Source: Microtetraspora glauca (GTDB lineage: Bacteria > Actinomycetota > Actinomycetes > Streptosporangiales > Streptosporangiaceae). From it: a stretch of 64,000 nt of DNA. Below, one piece after another: positions 8,266 through 17,292 of the stretch. Each line of letters starts with the position of its first letter. Within the stretch, counting starts at the first letter, position 1. Below the pieces are notes generated by a model. The model worked only from the letters and a program-made list of their open reading frames with translations, made no database searches and was not told the origin of the DNA. The position numbers were made by a program, and so were the translations under genes. The stretch is taken from contig BBYL01000012.1 of NCBI GenBank assembly GCA_001570385.1, forward strand, positions 1-64,000, in the 5' to 3' direction.

Positions 8266-9182
8266 CGACACAGAAGCAACCTCCGCGGACCGTCATGGTC
8301 ACCGCCCACACGGGCAGGGAGGCGGCGGTGGACAGTGCCAGGCTGGTGATCCACCGGCTGCTGAGCGCCGGGCTGCGCGTACGCGTGTTCGACGTCGAGG
8401 CCGAGGAGATCGCCTGCCCGGGCGCGGACGTCGCGCCCACGAATCCCGGCTCCCTCCACGAGGCCGAGCTGATGATCGTGCTCGGCGGTGACGGGACGCT
8501 GCTTCGCGCGGCCGAGATGGCCCGTCCGGCCGGGGTTCCGCTGCTCGGGGTCAACCTCGGCCACGTGGGTTTCCTCGCCGAGGCGGAGGTGGCGGACCTC
8601 GCCGCCGCGGTGGACCGCGTGGTCGACGGCCACTACGAGGTCGAGGAGCGGATGACGGTCGAGGTGGCGATCCGGCTGAACGGCTCGACGCTCGCCGAGA
8701 CGTGGGCACTCAACGAGGCCACCGTCGAGAAGGTGGACCGCATGCTCGAACTCGTCGCGGAGATCGACGGCCGGCCGTTGTCGCGGTGGGGATGCGACGG
8801 GGTGATCTGCGCCACGCCCACGGGATCGACGGCCTACGCGTTCTCCGCCGGAGGGCCGGTCGTCTGGCCGGAGGTGGAGGCGCTGCTGATGGTGCCGATC
8901 AGCGCCCACGCCCTGTTCGCCCGGCCGATGGTGGTCTCACCGCGCTCCACGCTCGCCATGGAGATCGTGCCCGAGACCAGCGCGGGCGTGCTGTGGTGCG
9001 ACGGCAGGCGCCGGTTCGACGTCCCGCCCGGCGCCCGGGTCGAGGTGCGCAGGGGGAGAGTGCCCGTACGGCTGGCCCGGTTGCTGGGTGTGGAGACCAC
9101 GGGAGCGCCGTTCACCGACCGCCTGGTCGCCAAGTTCGGGCTCCCGGTGGAGGGCTGGCGCGGGCGCGTACGGTCCCCCTGA
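8262..9182 (+). CDS. nadK: NAD kinase
   Basis: This ATP/polyphosphate-dependent kinase makes NADP from NAD. The signature GGDGTLL is at residues 75-81, followed by LGVNLGHVGFLAE, WALNEATVEK, CDGVICATPTGSTAYAFSAGGP and the C-terminal beta-rich domain with LWCDGRR. Every NadK motif is intact. At 306 residues it matches actinobacterial PpnK. The GTG start overlaps the tlyA stop (GTGA at 8262-8265), so the two are coupled. The order tlyA-nadK-recN is widely conserved in actinobacteria. Confidence 0.96.
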   Translation: MTTQKQPPRTVMVTAHTGREAAVDSARLVIHRLLSAGLRVRVFDVEAEEIACPGADVAPTNPGSLHEAELMIVLGGDGTLLRAAEMARPAGVPLLGVNLGHVGFLAEAEVADLAAAVDRVVDGHYEVEERMTVEVAIRLNGSTLAETWALNEATVEKVDRMLELVAEIDGRPLSRWGCDGVICATPTGSTAYAFSAGGPVVWPEVEALLMVPISAHALFARPMVVSPRSTLAMEIVPETSAGVLWCDGRRRFDVPPGARVEVRRGRVPVRLARLLGVETTGAPFTDRLVAKFGLPVEGWRGRVRSP

Positions 9183-9261
9183 CACCCCCCGTCCTCGAAA
9201 ATCTTGGCGATTTGTGCGTAGGATCTCTGGCGGGATCTGTCGGCGAAACGGGAGGGGACCA

Positions 9262-10980
9262 GTGCGGCCACGGGTCGAGGAGGTCCGGATCCAGGGGCTC
9301 GGCGTGATCGACGAGGCCGTTCTGGAGCTGTCACCGGGATTCACCGTGGTGACCGGTGAGACCGGCGCGGGCAAGACGATGGTCGTCACCGGACTCGGCC
9401 TGCTGTTCGGCGGCCGGGCCGACCCGGCGAGGGTCCGCCCGGGCACGGACAAGGCGACGGTCGAGGGCACCCTGGTCGTCGACCCCGGCGGCAAGGTGGC
9501 CCAGCAGGTGTCCGACCTCGGGGGCGAGGTCGAGGACGGCACGCTGATCATCTCGCGGACCGTCTCCTCCGAGGGGCGCTCACGTGCCTGGCTCGGCGGT
9601 CGCACCGTCCCGGTCGGGACGCTCACCTACATCGCCGACGATCTCGTCGCCGTGCACGGCCAGATGGACCAGCAGCGCCTCCTTCAGTCGGGCCGCCAGC
9701 GCGCCGCGCTCGACCGCTACGCGGGAGACGACCTGGTCAAGCCGCTCCGGGCGTACGAGCAGGCGTACAAGCGCCACCGGCAGATCACCGAGCAGCTCCA
9801 GGAGCTGACCACCCGGGCCAGGGAGCGCGCGCAGGAGGCCGACGTGCTGCGCTTCGGCCTGGACGAGATCGAGAAGGCCGACCCCAAGGTGGGAGAGGAC
9901 GCCGAGCTCAAGGAGGAGGCCGAGCGGCTGGCGCACGCCGACGCGCTCCGCACGGCCGCCACCACGGCGCACACCGCGCTGCTCGGCGACCCCATGTCCG
10001 GCCCGCAGCTCGCGCAGGACGCGGTGTCCCTGGTCGGGCAGGCGCGGTCGGCGGTGGAGGCGGTGCGCGACTTCGACCCGACGCTCGGCGGGCTCGCCGA
10101 TCGGCTGGCCGAGGCCGGATACCTCATCTCCGACGTGGCGACCGAGCTGGCCGCCTACGCCGAGTCGGTGGAGGCCGACCCGGCCCGCCTCGCCGCCGTC
10201 CAGGAGCGCAGGTCACTGTTGACCGGGCTGACCCGCAAGTACGGCGCGGACGCCGCCGCGGTGCTCGACTGGGCGAGGAACGCCGCAGGGCGGCTGGGCG
10301 AGCTCGACAGCGACGACGAGCGCATCGACGAGCTCACCCGGGAGCACGCCGAGCTCACCGCCCGACTGGGGGAGCTCGCCGCCGAGTTGACCGGCATACG
10401 GGAGGCCGCGGCGGAGCGCTTCGGCGCGGCGGTCACCGCCGAGCTGTCGGCGCTCGCCATGCCGCACGCGCGGGTCGGCGTCGCCCTGACCCGCGGCGAC
10501 GACTTCGGCCCGCACGGCGTCGACGAGGTGGAGCTGCGGATGGCCTCCCATCCGGGGGCTCCGCCGCTCCCGCTGAACAAGGGCGCGTCCGGCGGCGAGT
10601 TGAGCCGCGTCATGCTGGCCATCGAGGTCGTGTTCGCGGGGGCGGACCCCGTGCCCACGTTCGTCTTCGATGAGGTCGACGCGGGAGTCGGCGGCAAGGC
10701 CGCGGTCGAGATCGGCAGGCGGCTCGCGCGGCTGGCCAGGAGTGCCCAGGTCATCGTCGTCACCCACCTGCCCCAGGTGGCCGCGTTCGCCGACCAGCAT
10801 CTGGTCGTGGAGAAGGCGAGCGACGGCAGTGTGGTGCGCAGCGGTGTGGTCGCCCTCACCCAGGAGGGCAGAGCCCGGGAACTCTCCCGGATGCTGGCGG
10901 GACTGGAGGACTCGGAGCTGGGTAGAGCGCACGCCGAAGAGCTCCTCACGATCGCATTGGCGGATAAGACCACACCCTGA
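9262..10980 (+). CDS. recN: DNA repair protein RecN
   Basis: RecN is an SMC-like ATPase acting on DNA double-strand breaks. Walker A is GETGAGKT at residues 32-39. A long coiled-coil centre follows (LTTRARERAQEADVLRFGLDEIEKAD and onward), then the ABC signature LNKGASGGELSRVMLAIE, Walker B FVFDEVDAGVGG and the H-loop VVTHLPQVAAFAD. At 572 residues it is of normal length. The GTG at 9262 is chosen because GGAGGGG lies 5 nt upstream at 9251-9257. No LexA-type box was seen in the 79-nt gap after nadK. Confidence 0.95.
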   Translation: MRPRVEEVRIQGLGVIDEAVLELSPGFTVVTGETGAGKTMVVTGLGLLFGGRADPARVRPGTDKATVEGTLVVDPGGKVAQQVSDLGGEVEDGTLIISRTVSSEGRSRAWLGGRTVPVGTLTYIADDLVAVHGQMDQQRLLQSGRQRAALDRYAGDDLVKPLRAYEQAYKRHRQITEQLQELTTRARERAQEADVLRFGLDEIEKADPKVGEDAELKEEAERLAHADALRTAATTAHTALLGDPMSGPQLAQDAVSLVGQARSAVEAVRDFDPTLGGLADRLAEAGYLISDVATELAAYAESVEADPARLAAVQERRSLLTGLTRKYGADAAAVLDWARNAAGRLGELDSDDERIDELTREHAELTARLGELAAELTGIREAAAERFGAAVTAELSALAMPHARVGVALTRGDDFGPHGVDEVELRMASHPGAPPLPLNKGASGGELSRVMLAIEVVFAGADPVPTFVFDEVDAGVGGKAAVEIGRRLARLARSAQVIVVTHLPQVAAFADQHLVVEKASDGSVVRSGVVALTQEGRARELSRMLAGLEDSELGRAHAEELLTIALADKTTP

Positions 10981-11053
10981 CTGGGTGTGACAAAACCGAC
11001 ACGCTCTGAGCTGCGGGACCATCTAGGTCGCCCACTCTGGCAGGATGGTCACG

Positions 11054-12250
11054 ATGAAGGTCCCGAGCTTGAACGTTCCGGGCCTCCGCCGCAGGAAGGC
11101 AGACGACCTTCCCGGGGTGACGGCAGTGGCGAGAATCGACAGGCGGACCAAGAGGCTGACCAAGCGCCTCAAGGCCGGGGAAATCGCGATTATCGATCAC
11201 GTTGACGTCGACCGAGTGAGCGCGGAGGCCCTTGTCGCGTGTGGCGCGGCCGCGGTGGTCAACGTGGCGGCGGGCATCAGCGGGCGCTACCCCAACCTCG
11301 GGCCGCAGATCCTTGTCGACGCGGGCGTCACGGTCGTCGACAACGCCACCCCCGAGCTGTTCGAGCGGATCAAGGACGGCGACGTCGTCCGCGTGCACGA
11401 GGGGCTCGTCCACCTCGGCGACGAGCTGGTCGGCAAGGGCGAAGTGCAGACCGTCGAGACGGTCGAGGCGGCCATGACCGAGGCGAGGGCCGGGCTGTCG
11501 GTCCAGATCGAGGCGTTCGCCGCCAACACGATGGAGTACGTCCGGCGCGAGCGGGATCTGCTCATCGACGGCATCGGCGTGCCCGACGTCCGCACCTCCA
11601 TGGAGGGCAGGCACGTCCTCATCGTCGTCAGGGGATACCACTACAAGGAAGACCTGGCGACGCTGCGGCCGTACATCCGGGAGTACCGCCCGGTGCTCAT
11701 CGGAGTGGACGGCGGGGCGGACGCCCTGGTCGAGGCCGGATACCTGCCCGACATGATCGTCGGTGACTTCGACTCGGTGTCCGAGAAGGCGCTGTGCTGC
11801 GGCGCCGAACTCGTGGTGCACGCCTACCGTGACGGCCGCGCGCCGGGGCTGGAGCGCGTGCACCAGCTCGGCCAGCAGGCCGTCCTCTTCCCCGCCACGG
11901 GCACCAGCGAGGACATCGCCATGCTGCTCGCCGACGACAAGGGCGCGTCGCTGATCGTCGCCGTCGGCACGCACTGGACGCTCGTCGAGTTCCTCGACAA
12001 GGGGCGCTCCGGCATGGCCAGCACGTTCCTCACCCGGCTCCGGGTGGGCAGCAAGCTCGTCGACGCCAAGGGCGTCAGCAGGCTCTATCGCAGTCGTATC
12101 TCCACGCCGTCCCTGCTGCTTCTCGTCGCCACCACGCTGATCACGATCGGCGTGGTGCTCTCGGTCTCGCCGGTCGGCCGGGTCTGGCTGAACGGGCTGA
12201 GCGACGCCTGGAACGGCTTCACCTTCTGGCTGGTCGGACTCTTCTCGTGA
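11054..12250 (+). CDS. steA: Cytokinetic-ring protein SteA
   Basis: SteA is an inner-membrane division protein that, with SteB, promotes peptidoglycan hydrolysis during cell separation in Corynebacteriales. The 398-residue protein has a thiamin-pyrophosphokinase-like region (VIGVDGGADALVEAGYLPDMIVGDFDSVS) and a C-terminal hydrophobic pair (TPSLLLLVATTLITIGVVLSV and FTFWLVGLF) that anchors it. It matches mycobacterial Rv1697 in layout and position after recN. ATG codons at 11045 and 11054 are both possible; AGGATGG about 6 nt before 11054 favours the latter. The stop overlaps the steB start. Confidence 0.9.
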   Translation: MKVPSLNVPGLRRRKADDLPGVTAVARIDRRTKRLTKRLKAGEIAIIDHVDVDRVSAEALVACGAAAVVNVAAGISGRYPNLGPQILVDAGVTVVDNATPELFERIKDGDVVRVHEGLVHLGDELVGKGEVQTVETVEAAMTEARAGLSVQIEAFAANTMEYVRRERDLLIDGIGVPDVRTSMEGRHVLIVVRGYHYKEDLATLRPYIREYRPVLIGVDGGADALVEAGYLPDMIVGDFDSVSEKALCCGAELVVHAYRDGRAPGLERVHQLGQQAVLFPATGTSEDIAMLLADDKGASLIVAVGTHWTLVEFLDKGRSGMASTFLTRLRVGSKLVDAKGVSRLYRSRISTPSLLLLVATTLITIGVVLSVSPVGRVWLNGLSDAWNGFTFWLVGLFS

Positions 12251-13227
12251 TCGATTTCCGCTATCACCTCGTCTCCATCGTGGCGATCTTCCTCGCGCTC
12301 ACCGTCGGCATCGTGCTCGGCAGCACCGTGCTGGAGACCGCGTTCTACAAGTCGGCTGAGGAGACCACCGCCCAGCTGCGCCAGTGGAACTCGGAGAACC
12401 GTGACAAGATCACCGCGCTGCAGGCCAGGGAGGACGGCAACGCCTCCTTCGTGACCGCGCACACGGCCGATCTGGTCCGCGGCCAGCTCCCGGGCGAGCG
12501 GTTCGTGCTCATCGAGGCGCCCGGCGCCCCCGCCGGCCGCCGCGACGACATCGTGAAGGTCCTCGGCGACTCCGGCGCGGTGTACACCGGCCGGGTCAGC
12601 CTGACGGAGAAGTTCCTCGCCGCGGACCAGACGAACGTCGTCGACCAACTCGCGAGCACCGTCGCCCCCGCCGGTACGCGGTTCGCCGACGGCGCCTCGC
12701 CGTACGAGAAGGCGGCGGCGGTGCTGGCCGGGGCCGTCGTGACCGGCGACCGCGGCCAGGCGGGCCGGGAGGATCCGGCCGCGGTGAGCGTGCTCGAGGC
12801 GTTCCAGACCGGCGGCTTCCTGGCCATGGGCGGCTCCCCGGCGCAGCGCGCCACCGTCGCGATCGTGGTGTCCCCCGACCAGGCGTACGAAGGGGAGGAC
12901 GCCGAGGCGCAGACCGCCGCCATGGTCTCCCTCGCGGCGGGTCTCGACTCGGCCGGCCTCGGCACCGTCATGGTCGGCACCACAGCCGCGTCCGGCACGG
13001 GCGGCGTGATCTCGGCGCTGCACGACGCGGGCGAGGCCGCCTCGAACGTCTCGACCGTGGACACCGTCGATATGCCCGCGGGCCGGGTCACCGTCGTCTA
13101 CGCTCTGCGGGAGCAACTGGCCGGTCGTTCCGGCGCGTACGGTGTAGGAAGCGACATCACGGCGTTCGCCCCGCCCGCCGCGCCGGGCATCAGCCCCAGC
13201 CCCAAGCCGATGGCGTCGGGCGGCTGA
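12247..13227 (+). CDS. steB: SteB/MctB family membrane protein
   Basis: This 326-residue protein has one N-terminal transmembrane helix (IVAIFLALTVGIVLGSTVL), then a coiled coil (AEETTAQLRQWNSENRDKITALQARED) and a large extracytoplasmic domain. The family includes mycobacterial Rv1698, described both as the copper-related channel MctB and as SteB, the partner that activates a peptidoglycan hydrolase with SteA. The genomic pairing here, with GTGA overlapping the steA stop, supports the SteB role. The C terminus is Pro/Ser-rich (PPAAPGISPSPKP). Confidence 0.88.
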   Translation: MIDFRYHLVSIVAIFLALTVGIVLGSTVLETAFYKSAEETTAQLRQWNSENRDKITALQAREDGNASFVTAHTADLVRGQLPGERFVLIEAPGAPAGRRDDIVKVLGDSGAVYTGRVSLTEKFLAADQTNVVDQLASTVAPAGTRFADGASPYEKAAAVLAGAVVTGDRGQAGREDPAAVSVLEAFQTGGFLAMGGSPAQRATVAIVVSPDQAYEGEDAEAQTAAMVSLAAGLDSAGLGTVMVGTTAASGTGGVISALHDAGEAASNVSTVDTVDMPAGRVTVVYALREQLAGRSGAYGVGSDITAFAPPAAPGISPSPKPMASGG

Positions 13228-13269
13228 CCGGTCGCATCCCGAGGAAGATCCGAGGAAGAGGAGCCTGCT

Positions 13270-14298
13270 GTGGCCAGTCGTCCCTGGACCGGTCTGGCGG
13301 CGAGCACCCTGCTGCGCCCGTCGTGGGGGAGGCCGTCGCCGGGTGCCGCGCCCGGATCGGTGCTCGGCGTCCTCGCCGCCGTCGCCGGTGCGGCCGCGGG
13401 CGCCGTCGCGGCCCGCGCGGCCTACGCCGCCTTCCGGCGCCGTCCCCCGATCGGCGACGAGAAGACGTGGACCAGGACCAACCACAGGGGCGAGCCGATC
13501 ACGCTGCTGGAGGGCCCGGCCTTCGTCGCCGGAGCCGGTGCGGCGGCGGCACTCACGCCCGGGCTGTCCCCGCGGCTCCGCTCCGCCGCGCTGCTCGCCG
13601 GACTCGGCGGCGGCATCCTCGGCGCGTACGACGACGTCCTCGGCAACGCCTCGTCCAAGGGGTTCAAGGGGCATCTGTCCGCGCTGGCCCGCGGTGAGGT
13701 CACCAGCGGGGCCGTGAAGATCCTCGGGATCGGGGCGACCGGCCTCGCCGCCGCGGTGATCGCCCGCGACCCGGCGGCCACCCGCCCGCACGGCGGAGCG
13801 GCCGCCGGGGTGCTCGACACGCTCGTGAACGGTGCCGTCATCGCCGGGAGCGCCAACCTGGCGAACCTGTTCGACCTCAGGCCGGGACGAGCGATCAAGG
13901 TCGCGCTGCTGGCCGGGACGCCGCTGCTGGCGACGTCCCTTGCGGCCTCGGCGGCCTCTTCGGGGGCGTCGCGTGACGGTTCCCCCGGTACCGCCGTGCT
14001 GGCCGCGATCCCGCTCGGCGCCGCCGCGGCGCTGCTGCCGGAGGACCTGGGGGAGCGTGCCATGCTCGGCGACGCCGGCGCGAACGCCCTCGGGGCGCTT
14101 CTCGGGCTCGCCGCCACCGTGCGGCTGGGCCGTACCGGCCGGCTGGTCCTGCTCGGCACGGTCGCCGCGCTGACCGCCGCGTCGGAGAAGATCAGCTTCA
14201 CCAAGGTGATCGCCGCCAACCCCGTGCTCAACCGCATCGACATGCTGGGCCGCCGTCCGGTGCCGCCGCCGCCCGTCGTCGTCTCCCCGACCCCGTGA
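13270..14298 (+). CDS. MraY/WecA-like membrane protein (divergent glycosyltransferase family 4)
   Basis: This 342-residue polytopic protein has about eight hydrophobic segments. It keeps the outline of polyprenyl-phosphate sugar-1-phosphate transferases: an aspartate pair in GAYDDVLGN (121-122) with lysines just after, SANLANLFDLRPGR (194-207) in the place of the usual NLxDGxDG loop, and LGDAGANALGALLG near 265-278. The normally conserved second aspartate of the NLxDGxDG loop is replaced by Pro/Gly, so the activity is uncertain. It lies between steB and the MurJ-like flippase, which points to envelope precursor metabolism. GTG start; an AAGAGG-like site lies upstream. Its stop is one base before the murJ start. 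Confidence 0.7.
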   Translation: MASRPWTGLAASTLLRPSWGRPSPGAAPGSVLGVLAAVAGAAAGAVAARAAYAAFRRRPPIGDEKTWTRTNHRGEPITLLEGPAFVAGAGAAAALTPGLSPRLRSAALLAGLGGGILGAYDDVLGNASSKGFKGHLSALARGEVTSGAVKILGIGATGLAAAVIARDPAATRPHGGAAAGVLDTLVNGAVIAGSANLANLFDLRPGRAIKVALLAGTPLLATSLAASAASSGASRDGSPGTAVLAAIPLGAAAALLPEDLGERAMLGDAGANALGALLGLAATVRLGRTGRLVLLGTVAALTAASEKISFTKVIAANPVLNRIDMLGRRPVPPPPVVVSPTP

Positions 14299-14299
14299 G

Positions 14300-16048
14300 A
14301 TGCGGCTCCGCATGACCGGTCGCCTGAGCGGGCGGATGACCAGGCGCGTCGGCGCCGGCGTCGCCGGAGCGGCCGTGCTCATCGGGGCCATCAGCATCCT
14401 CGCCCGTGCCACCGGTTTCGCCAAGCAACTGGTCTTCGCCCGCGCGGTCGGGACGAACTGCCTGTCCACCGCGTACGTCACCGCGAACAACGTGCCGAAC
14501 ATCGTGTTCGAACTCGTCGTCGGCGGAGCGCTCGCCGGGATGGTCGTCCCGGTCCTCGCCGGGGCTGCCGGACGGTACACCGCGGTTCCCGCGCGCTCGG
14601 GCGCGACCGTACCCGCGACCGGGCCCGATGGATCCGACCTTGAGGCCCACGAGGGCCGTGTGGCTGACGACGCCGACGAGGCGGGCGCGCGCGAGGAGGT
14701 CGGGTGGATCTCCTCGGCGCTGCTCACGTGGGTGATCGTGCTGCTGGTCCCGCTCGGCATTCTGACCGCGCTCCTGGCCCGGCCGCTCGTCGGCCTGGTC
14801 GCCTCGACCGTGCCTGGCTGCGACGCGAGCGAGGTGGTGGCGGTCGCGAGCCGCATGCTGGTCGTCTTCGCGCCGCAGATCCCGCTGTACGGCGTGGCCG
14901 TCGTGCTCTACGGCGTGCTCCAGGCGCACCGCCGGTTCTCCGCCCCCGCCGTCGCGCCGCTGGTCTCCAGCGTGGTGGTCATCGTCGCGTACCTGGTGTT
15001 CGTCCCGCTCGGCGGGACCGCCGACCCGGCCACGCTGCCGCGCCCGGCCGAGCTCGCCCTCTCCGTCGGGACGACGCTGGGTGTTCTCGCGCTGGTCGTC
15101 ACCGTGCTCGGGCCCGTCTCCCGGCTGGGACTGCGGCTGCGGCCGACCCTGCGCTTCCCTCCCGGTGTCGCGGTCCAGGTACGGCGCCTCGCCCTGGCCG
15201 GGCTGAGCGCGTTGGTGGCGCAGCAGGCGGCCATGGCGATCGTCATCCCCGTGGCCAACCGGATCGGCGGGGGCACGCTCGCGGCGTACGGCTACGCGTG
15301 GGCGATCTACCAGGTGCCGTACGCCGTGCTCGCGGTGCCGATCGCCACGAGCGCGTTCCCCGTGCTCTCGACCCGGGCGGCGGGAGGTGACCTGGCGGGC
15401 TTCGCCGCGCTGTCGGCCCGGACGACGCGTGCCGTGGTGCTGGTCTCCGGCCTCGCCGCCGGGGCGCTCGCCGCCGTCGCCGTGCCCGCCGCGCAGGTCT
15501 TCCTGGCGCGGGCGGACACCAGCGTGGATCCGGCCGAGTTCGCCCGGGCGATCGCGCTGTTCGCCCCCGGACTGGTCGGATACGGACTGACGGCCCATCT
15601 GAGCCGGGTGCTCTACGCGGACGGCCGGGGAAGGGAGGCCGCACGCGGCATGGTCGCCGGCTGGCTGGTCGTGATCGTCGCTCAGGTGGCCTTCGCGGCA
15701 GCCCTCCCCGCCGGGTGGAAGCTCGGCGGGCTGGCACTCGGCCAGGCGGTCGGTATGACGGCCGGTGGGGCGCTCCTGCTCGTCTCCGTGCTCAGGGCCC
15801 GTGGCGGCGAGGCGCTCCACGGGATCTTCCGGGCGACGACCGCCGGGCTGCTCGGCGGAGTCGCGGGCTGGCTCGCCGGCACGGGCGTGGTACGGCTCGT
15901 GGGCGGGACAGGGCCGTGGGCGAGTGCGGGCGTGGCGGTCCTCGCCGGGCTCGCCGCCGTCGCCGCCGGTGCCCTGATCGCGGCCGCCGTCGATCGAGAG
16001 GACCTGCGGGCCGCCAGGCGCCGCGGGAAAGAGGGGGAAGGTGTCTGA
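14300..16048 (+). CDS. murJ: MurJ-type lipid II flippase
   Basis: This 582-residue integral membrane protein of the MOP/MVF superfamily has about 14 transmembrane helices. The start is typical of the family: ISILARATGFAKQLVFARAVG, then YVTANNVPNIVFELVVGGAL. A cytoplasmic loop near residues 95-140 is acidic (DEAGAREEVGW). MurJ moves lipid II across the cytoplasmic membrane. Many actinobacteria encode several MurJ-like proteins, so this may be a paralogue rather than the essential copy. It begins one base after the preceding stop, and its last 8 nt overlap the glycosyltransferase gene. Confidence 0.85.
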   Translation: MRLRMTGRLSGRMTRRVGAGVAGAAVLIGAISILARATGFAKQLVFARAVGTNCLSTAYVTANNVPNIVFELVVGGALAGMVVPVLAGAAGRYTAVPARSGATVPATGPDGSDLEAHEGRVADDADEAGAREEVGWISSALLTWVIVLLVPLGILTALLARPLVGLVASTVPGCDASEVVAVASRMLVVFAPQIPLYGVAVVLYGVLQAHRRFSAPAVAPLVSSVVVIVAYLVFVPLGGTADPATLPRPAELALSVGTTLGVLALVVTVLGPVSRLGLRLRPTLRFPPGVAVQVRRLALAGLSALVAQQAAMAIVIPVANRIGGGTLAAYGYAWAIYQVPYAVLAVPIATSAFPVLSTRAAGGDLAGFAALSARTTRAVVLVSGLAAGALAAVAVPAAQVFLARADTSVDPAEFARAIALFAPGLVGYGLTAHLSRVLYADGRGREAARGMVAGWLVVIVAQVAFAAALPAGWKLGGLALGQAVGMTAGGALLLVSVLRARGGEALHGIFRATTAGLLGGVAGWLAGTGVVRLVGGTGPWASAGVAVLAGLAAVAAGALIAAAVDREDLRAARRRGKEGEGV

Positions 16049-17195
16049 TCAGGAGGCGCGGCGGGTCGCGCTCGTGCTGGGAACCAGCGCGGGAGGCGTG
16101 GGCCGGCACGTGCGGATGCTCGCGGAACGGCTGGCCGGGGACGGCCGCCAGGTGGTGGTCGCGGGACCGCCCGCCACCGAGGAGGCCTTCGACTTCACCG
16201 GGGCCGGAGCACGCTTCGCCGCGGTGCCGATCGCGGAGCGGCCGCGCCCCCTCGCCGACCTCGGGGCCGTTCTCCGGCTGCGGACCGCTCTCAGGGGCGC
16301 CCAGGCCGTACACGCCCACGGGTTGCGGGCCGGCGCCTTCGCGGTGCTCGCCTTGGCGGGAACACGGCGGCGAGGCCGGAGGACGGGACGACGGAGCGGA
16401 CGGCACGGCGCGCGGCTTGTGGTCACTCTGCACAACGCCGTCACGGCCGGGGGGATGACGGGCGCGATCTACGGAGTGCTGGAGCGGATCGTCGCGCGCG
16501 GGGCCGATCGCGTCCTGGTCGTGTCTCCCGATCTCGGCGACAGGATGCGGGCCAGGGGCGCCCGGCGGATCGACGCCGCCGTCGTGCCCGCGCCGCCCCT
16601 GACGCCGCCCGCCCGTTCCCCCGAGGACGTACGGCGGGAGCTCGCCGAGCGGGTCGCCGGGTTCACCGGGGACCGGCCCGTCGTGCTCACGATCGCCCGG
16701 CTGGCTCAGCAGAAGGGACTGGAGACGCTGCTGGACGCGGCGGCGGGGCCGTACGCGGCGGCACCGCTCTTCGTCGTCGCCGGAGAGGGTCCGTTGCGCG
16801 GGGAGATCCAGCAGCGCGTCGACGCCGAGCGGCTGCCCGTGCTCCTGTACGGCTGGGCCGCCACGGCGGAGTTGCTCCAGGTCGCGGACGTCCTGCTGGT
16901 CCCGAGCAGGTGGGAGGGGCAGCCGCTGAACGTCCAGGAGGCGCTCAAGGCGGGCACGCCGATCATCTCCACGCGGGTGGGCGGGATTCCCGACCTCGTC
17001 GGCGACGCCGCCGTCCTGGTCCCGGAGGGGAACGCCGCCGCGATGCGGGGAGAGCTTGACCGGCTGCTCGGCGATCAGGGCCTGCGTAAGGCGCTCGCGG
17101 AGGCCTCGGCCGTCCGGGGGCGGGAGCTGCCGGGCGAGGCGGAGGCGCTGCGATCGGTGCTGCGGGCGTACGCCGGCACCGACGCCGACGGCTGA
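16041..17195 (+). CDS. Glycosyltransferase family 4 (GT-B)
   Basis: This 384-residue GT-B enzyme has an N-terminal domain with GTSAGGVGRHVRMLAERL and HAHGLRAGAFAVLAL. The C-terminal nucleotide-sugar domain has VVLTIARLAQQKGLETLLDAA, FVVAGEGPLR, VLLVPSRWEGQPLNVQEALKAGTPIISTRVGGIPDLV; this contains the E-x7-E motif of retaining GT4 enzymes. The donor and acceptor are unknown. Its overlap with murJ suggests a lipid-linked glycan acceptor at the membrane. A basic insert (RRRGRRTGRRSGRHG) near residue 113 is unusual and may contact lipid. Confidence 0.87.
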   Translation: MSDQEARRVALVLGTSAGGVGRHVRMLAERLAGDGRQVVVAGPPATEEAFDFTGAGARFAAVPIAERPRPLADLGAVLRLRTALRGAQAVHAHGLRAGAFAVLALAGTRRRGRRTGRRSGRHGARLVVTLHNAVTAGGMTGAIYGVLERIVARGADRVLVVSPDLGDRMRARGARRIDAAVVPAPPLTPPARSPEDVRRELAERVAGFTGDRPVVLTIARLAQQKGLETLLDAAAGPYAAAPLFVVAGEGPLRGEIQQRVDAERLPVLLYGWAATAELLQVADVLLVPSRWEGQPLNVQEALKAGTPIISTRVGGIPDLVGDAAVLVPEGNAAAMRGELDRLLGDQGLRKALAEASAVRGRELPGEAEALRSVLRAYAGTDADG

Positions 17196-17253
17196 CGGGC
17201 GGACGCTCGCATTCGGTTGCTGACCCGCGGATACACGCGTCTTGAACTTTCGA

Positions 17254-17283
17254 TTAGGCGCGGTGGACCCTGATCCCTATACT
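17254..17283 (+). promoter_or_regulatory. Probable promoter of the riboswitch-terC transcript
   Basis: TATACT at 17278-17283 is a good -10 element. A weak TTAGGC at 17254-17259 lies 18 nt upstream as -35. The predicted start, near 17290, falls directly before the first conserved bases of the riboswitch, which is the placement expected if the aptamer is the 5' end of the transcript. Confidence 0.5.
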
Positions 17284-17292
17284 GAGCGCGTT

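Noticed and set aside
9183..9261. RecA-NDp-type promoter in front of recN (TTGGCGATT ... TAGGAT)
   Set aside because: The spacing between the blocks is 6 rather than 8 nt, and the first block lacks the TTGTC core, so it was not called.
12085..14856. Long open frame antisense to steB and the MraY-like gene
   Set aside because: The plus-strand genes have membrane helices, conserved motifs and coupled starts; the antisense product has none.
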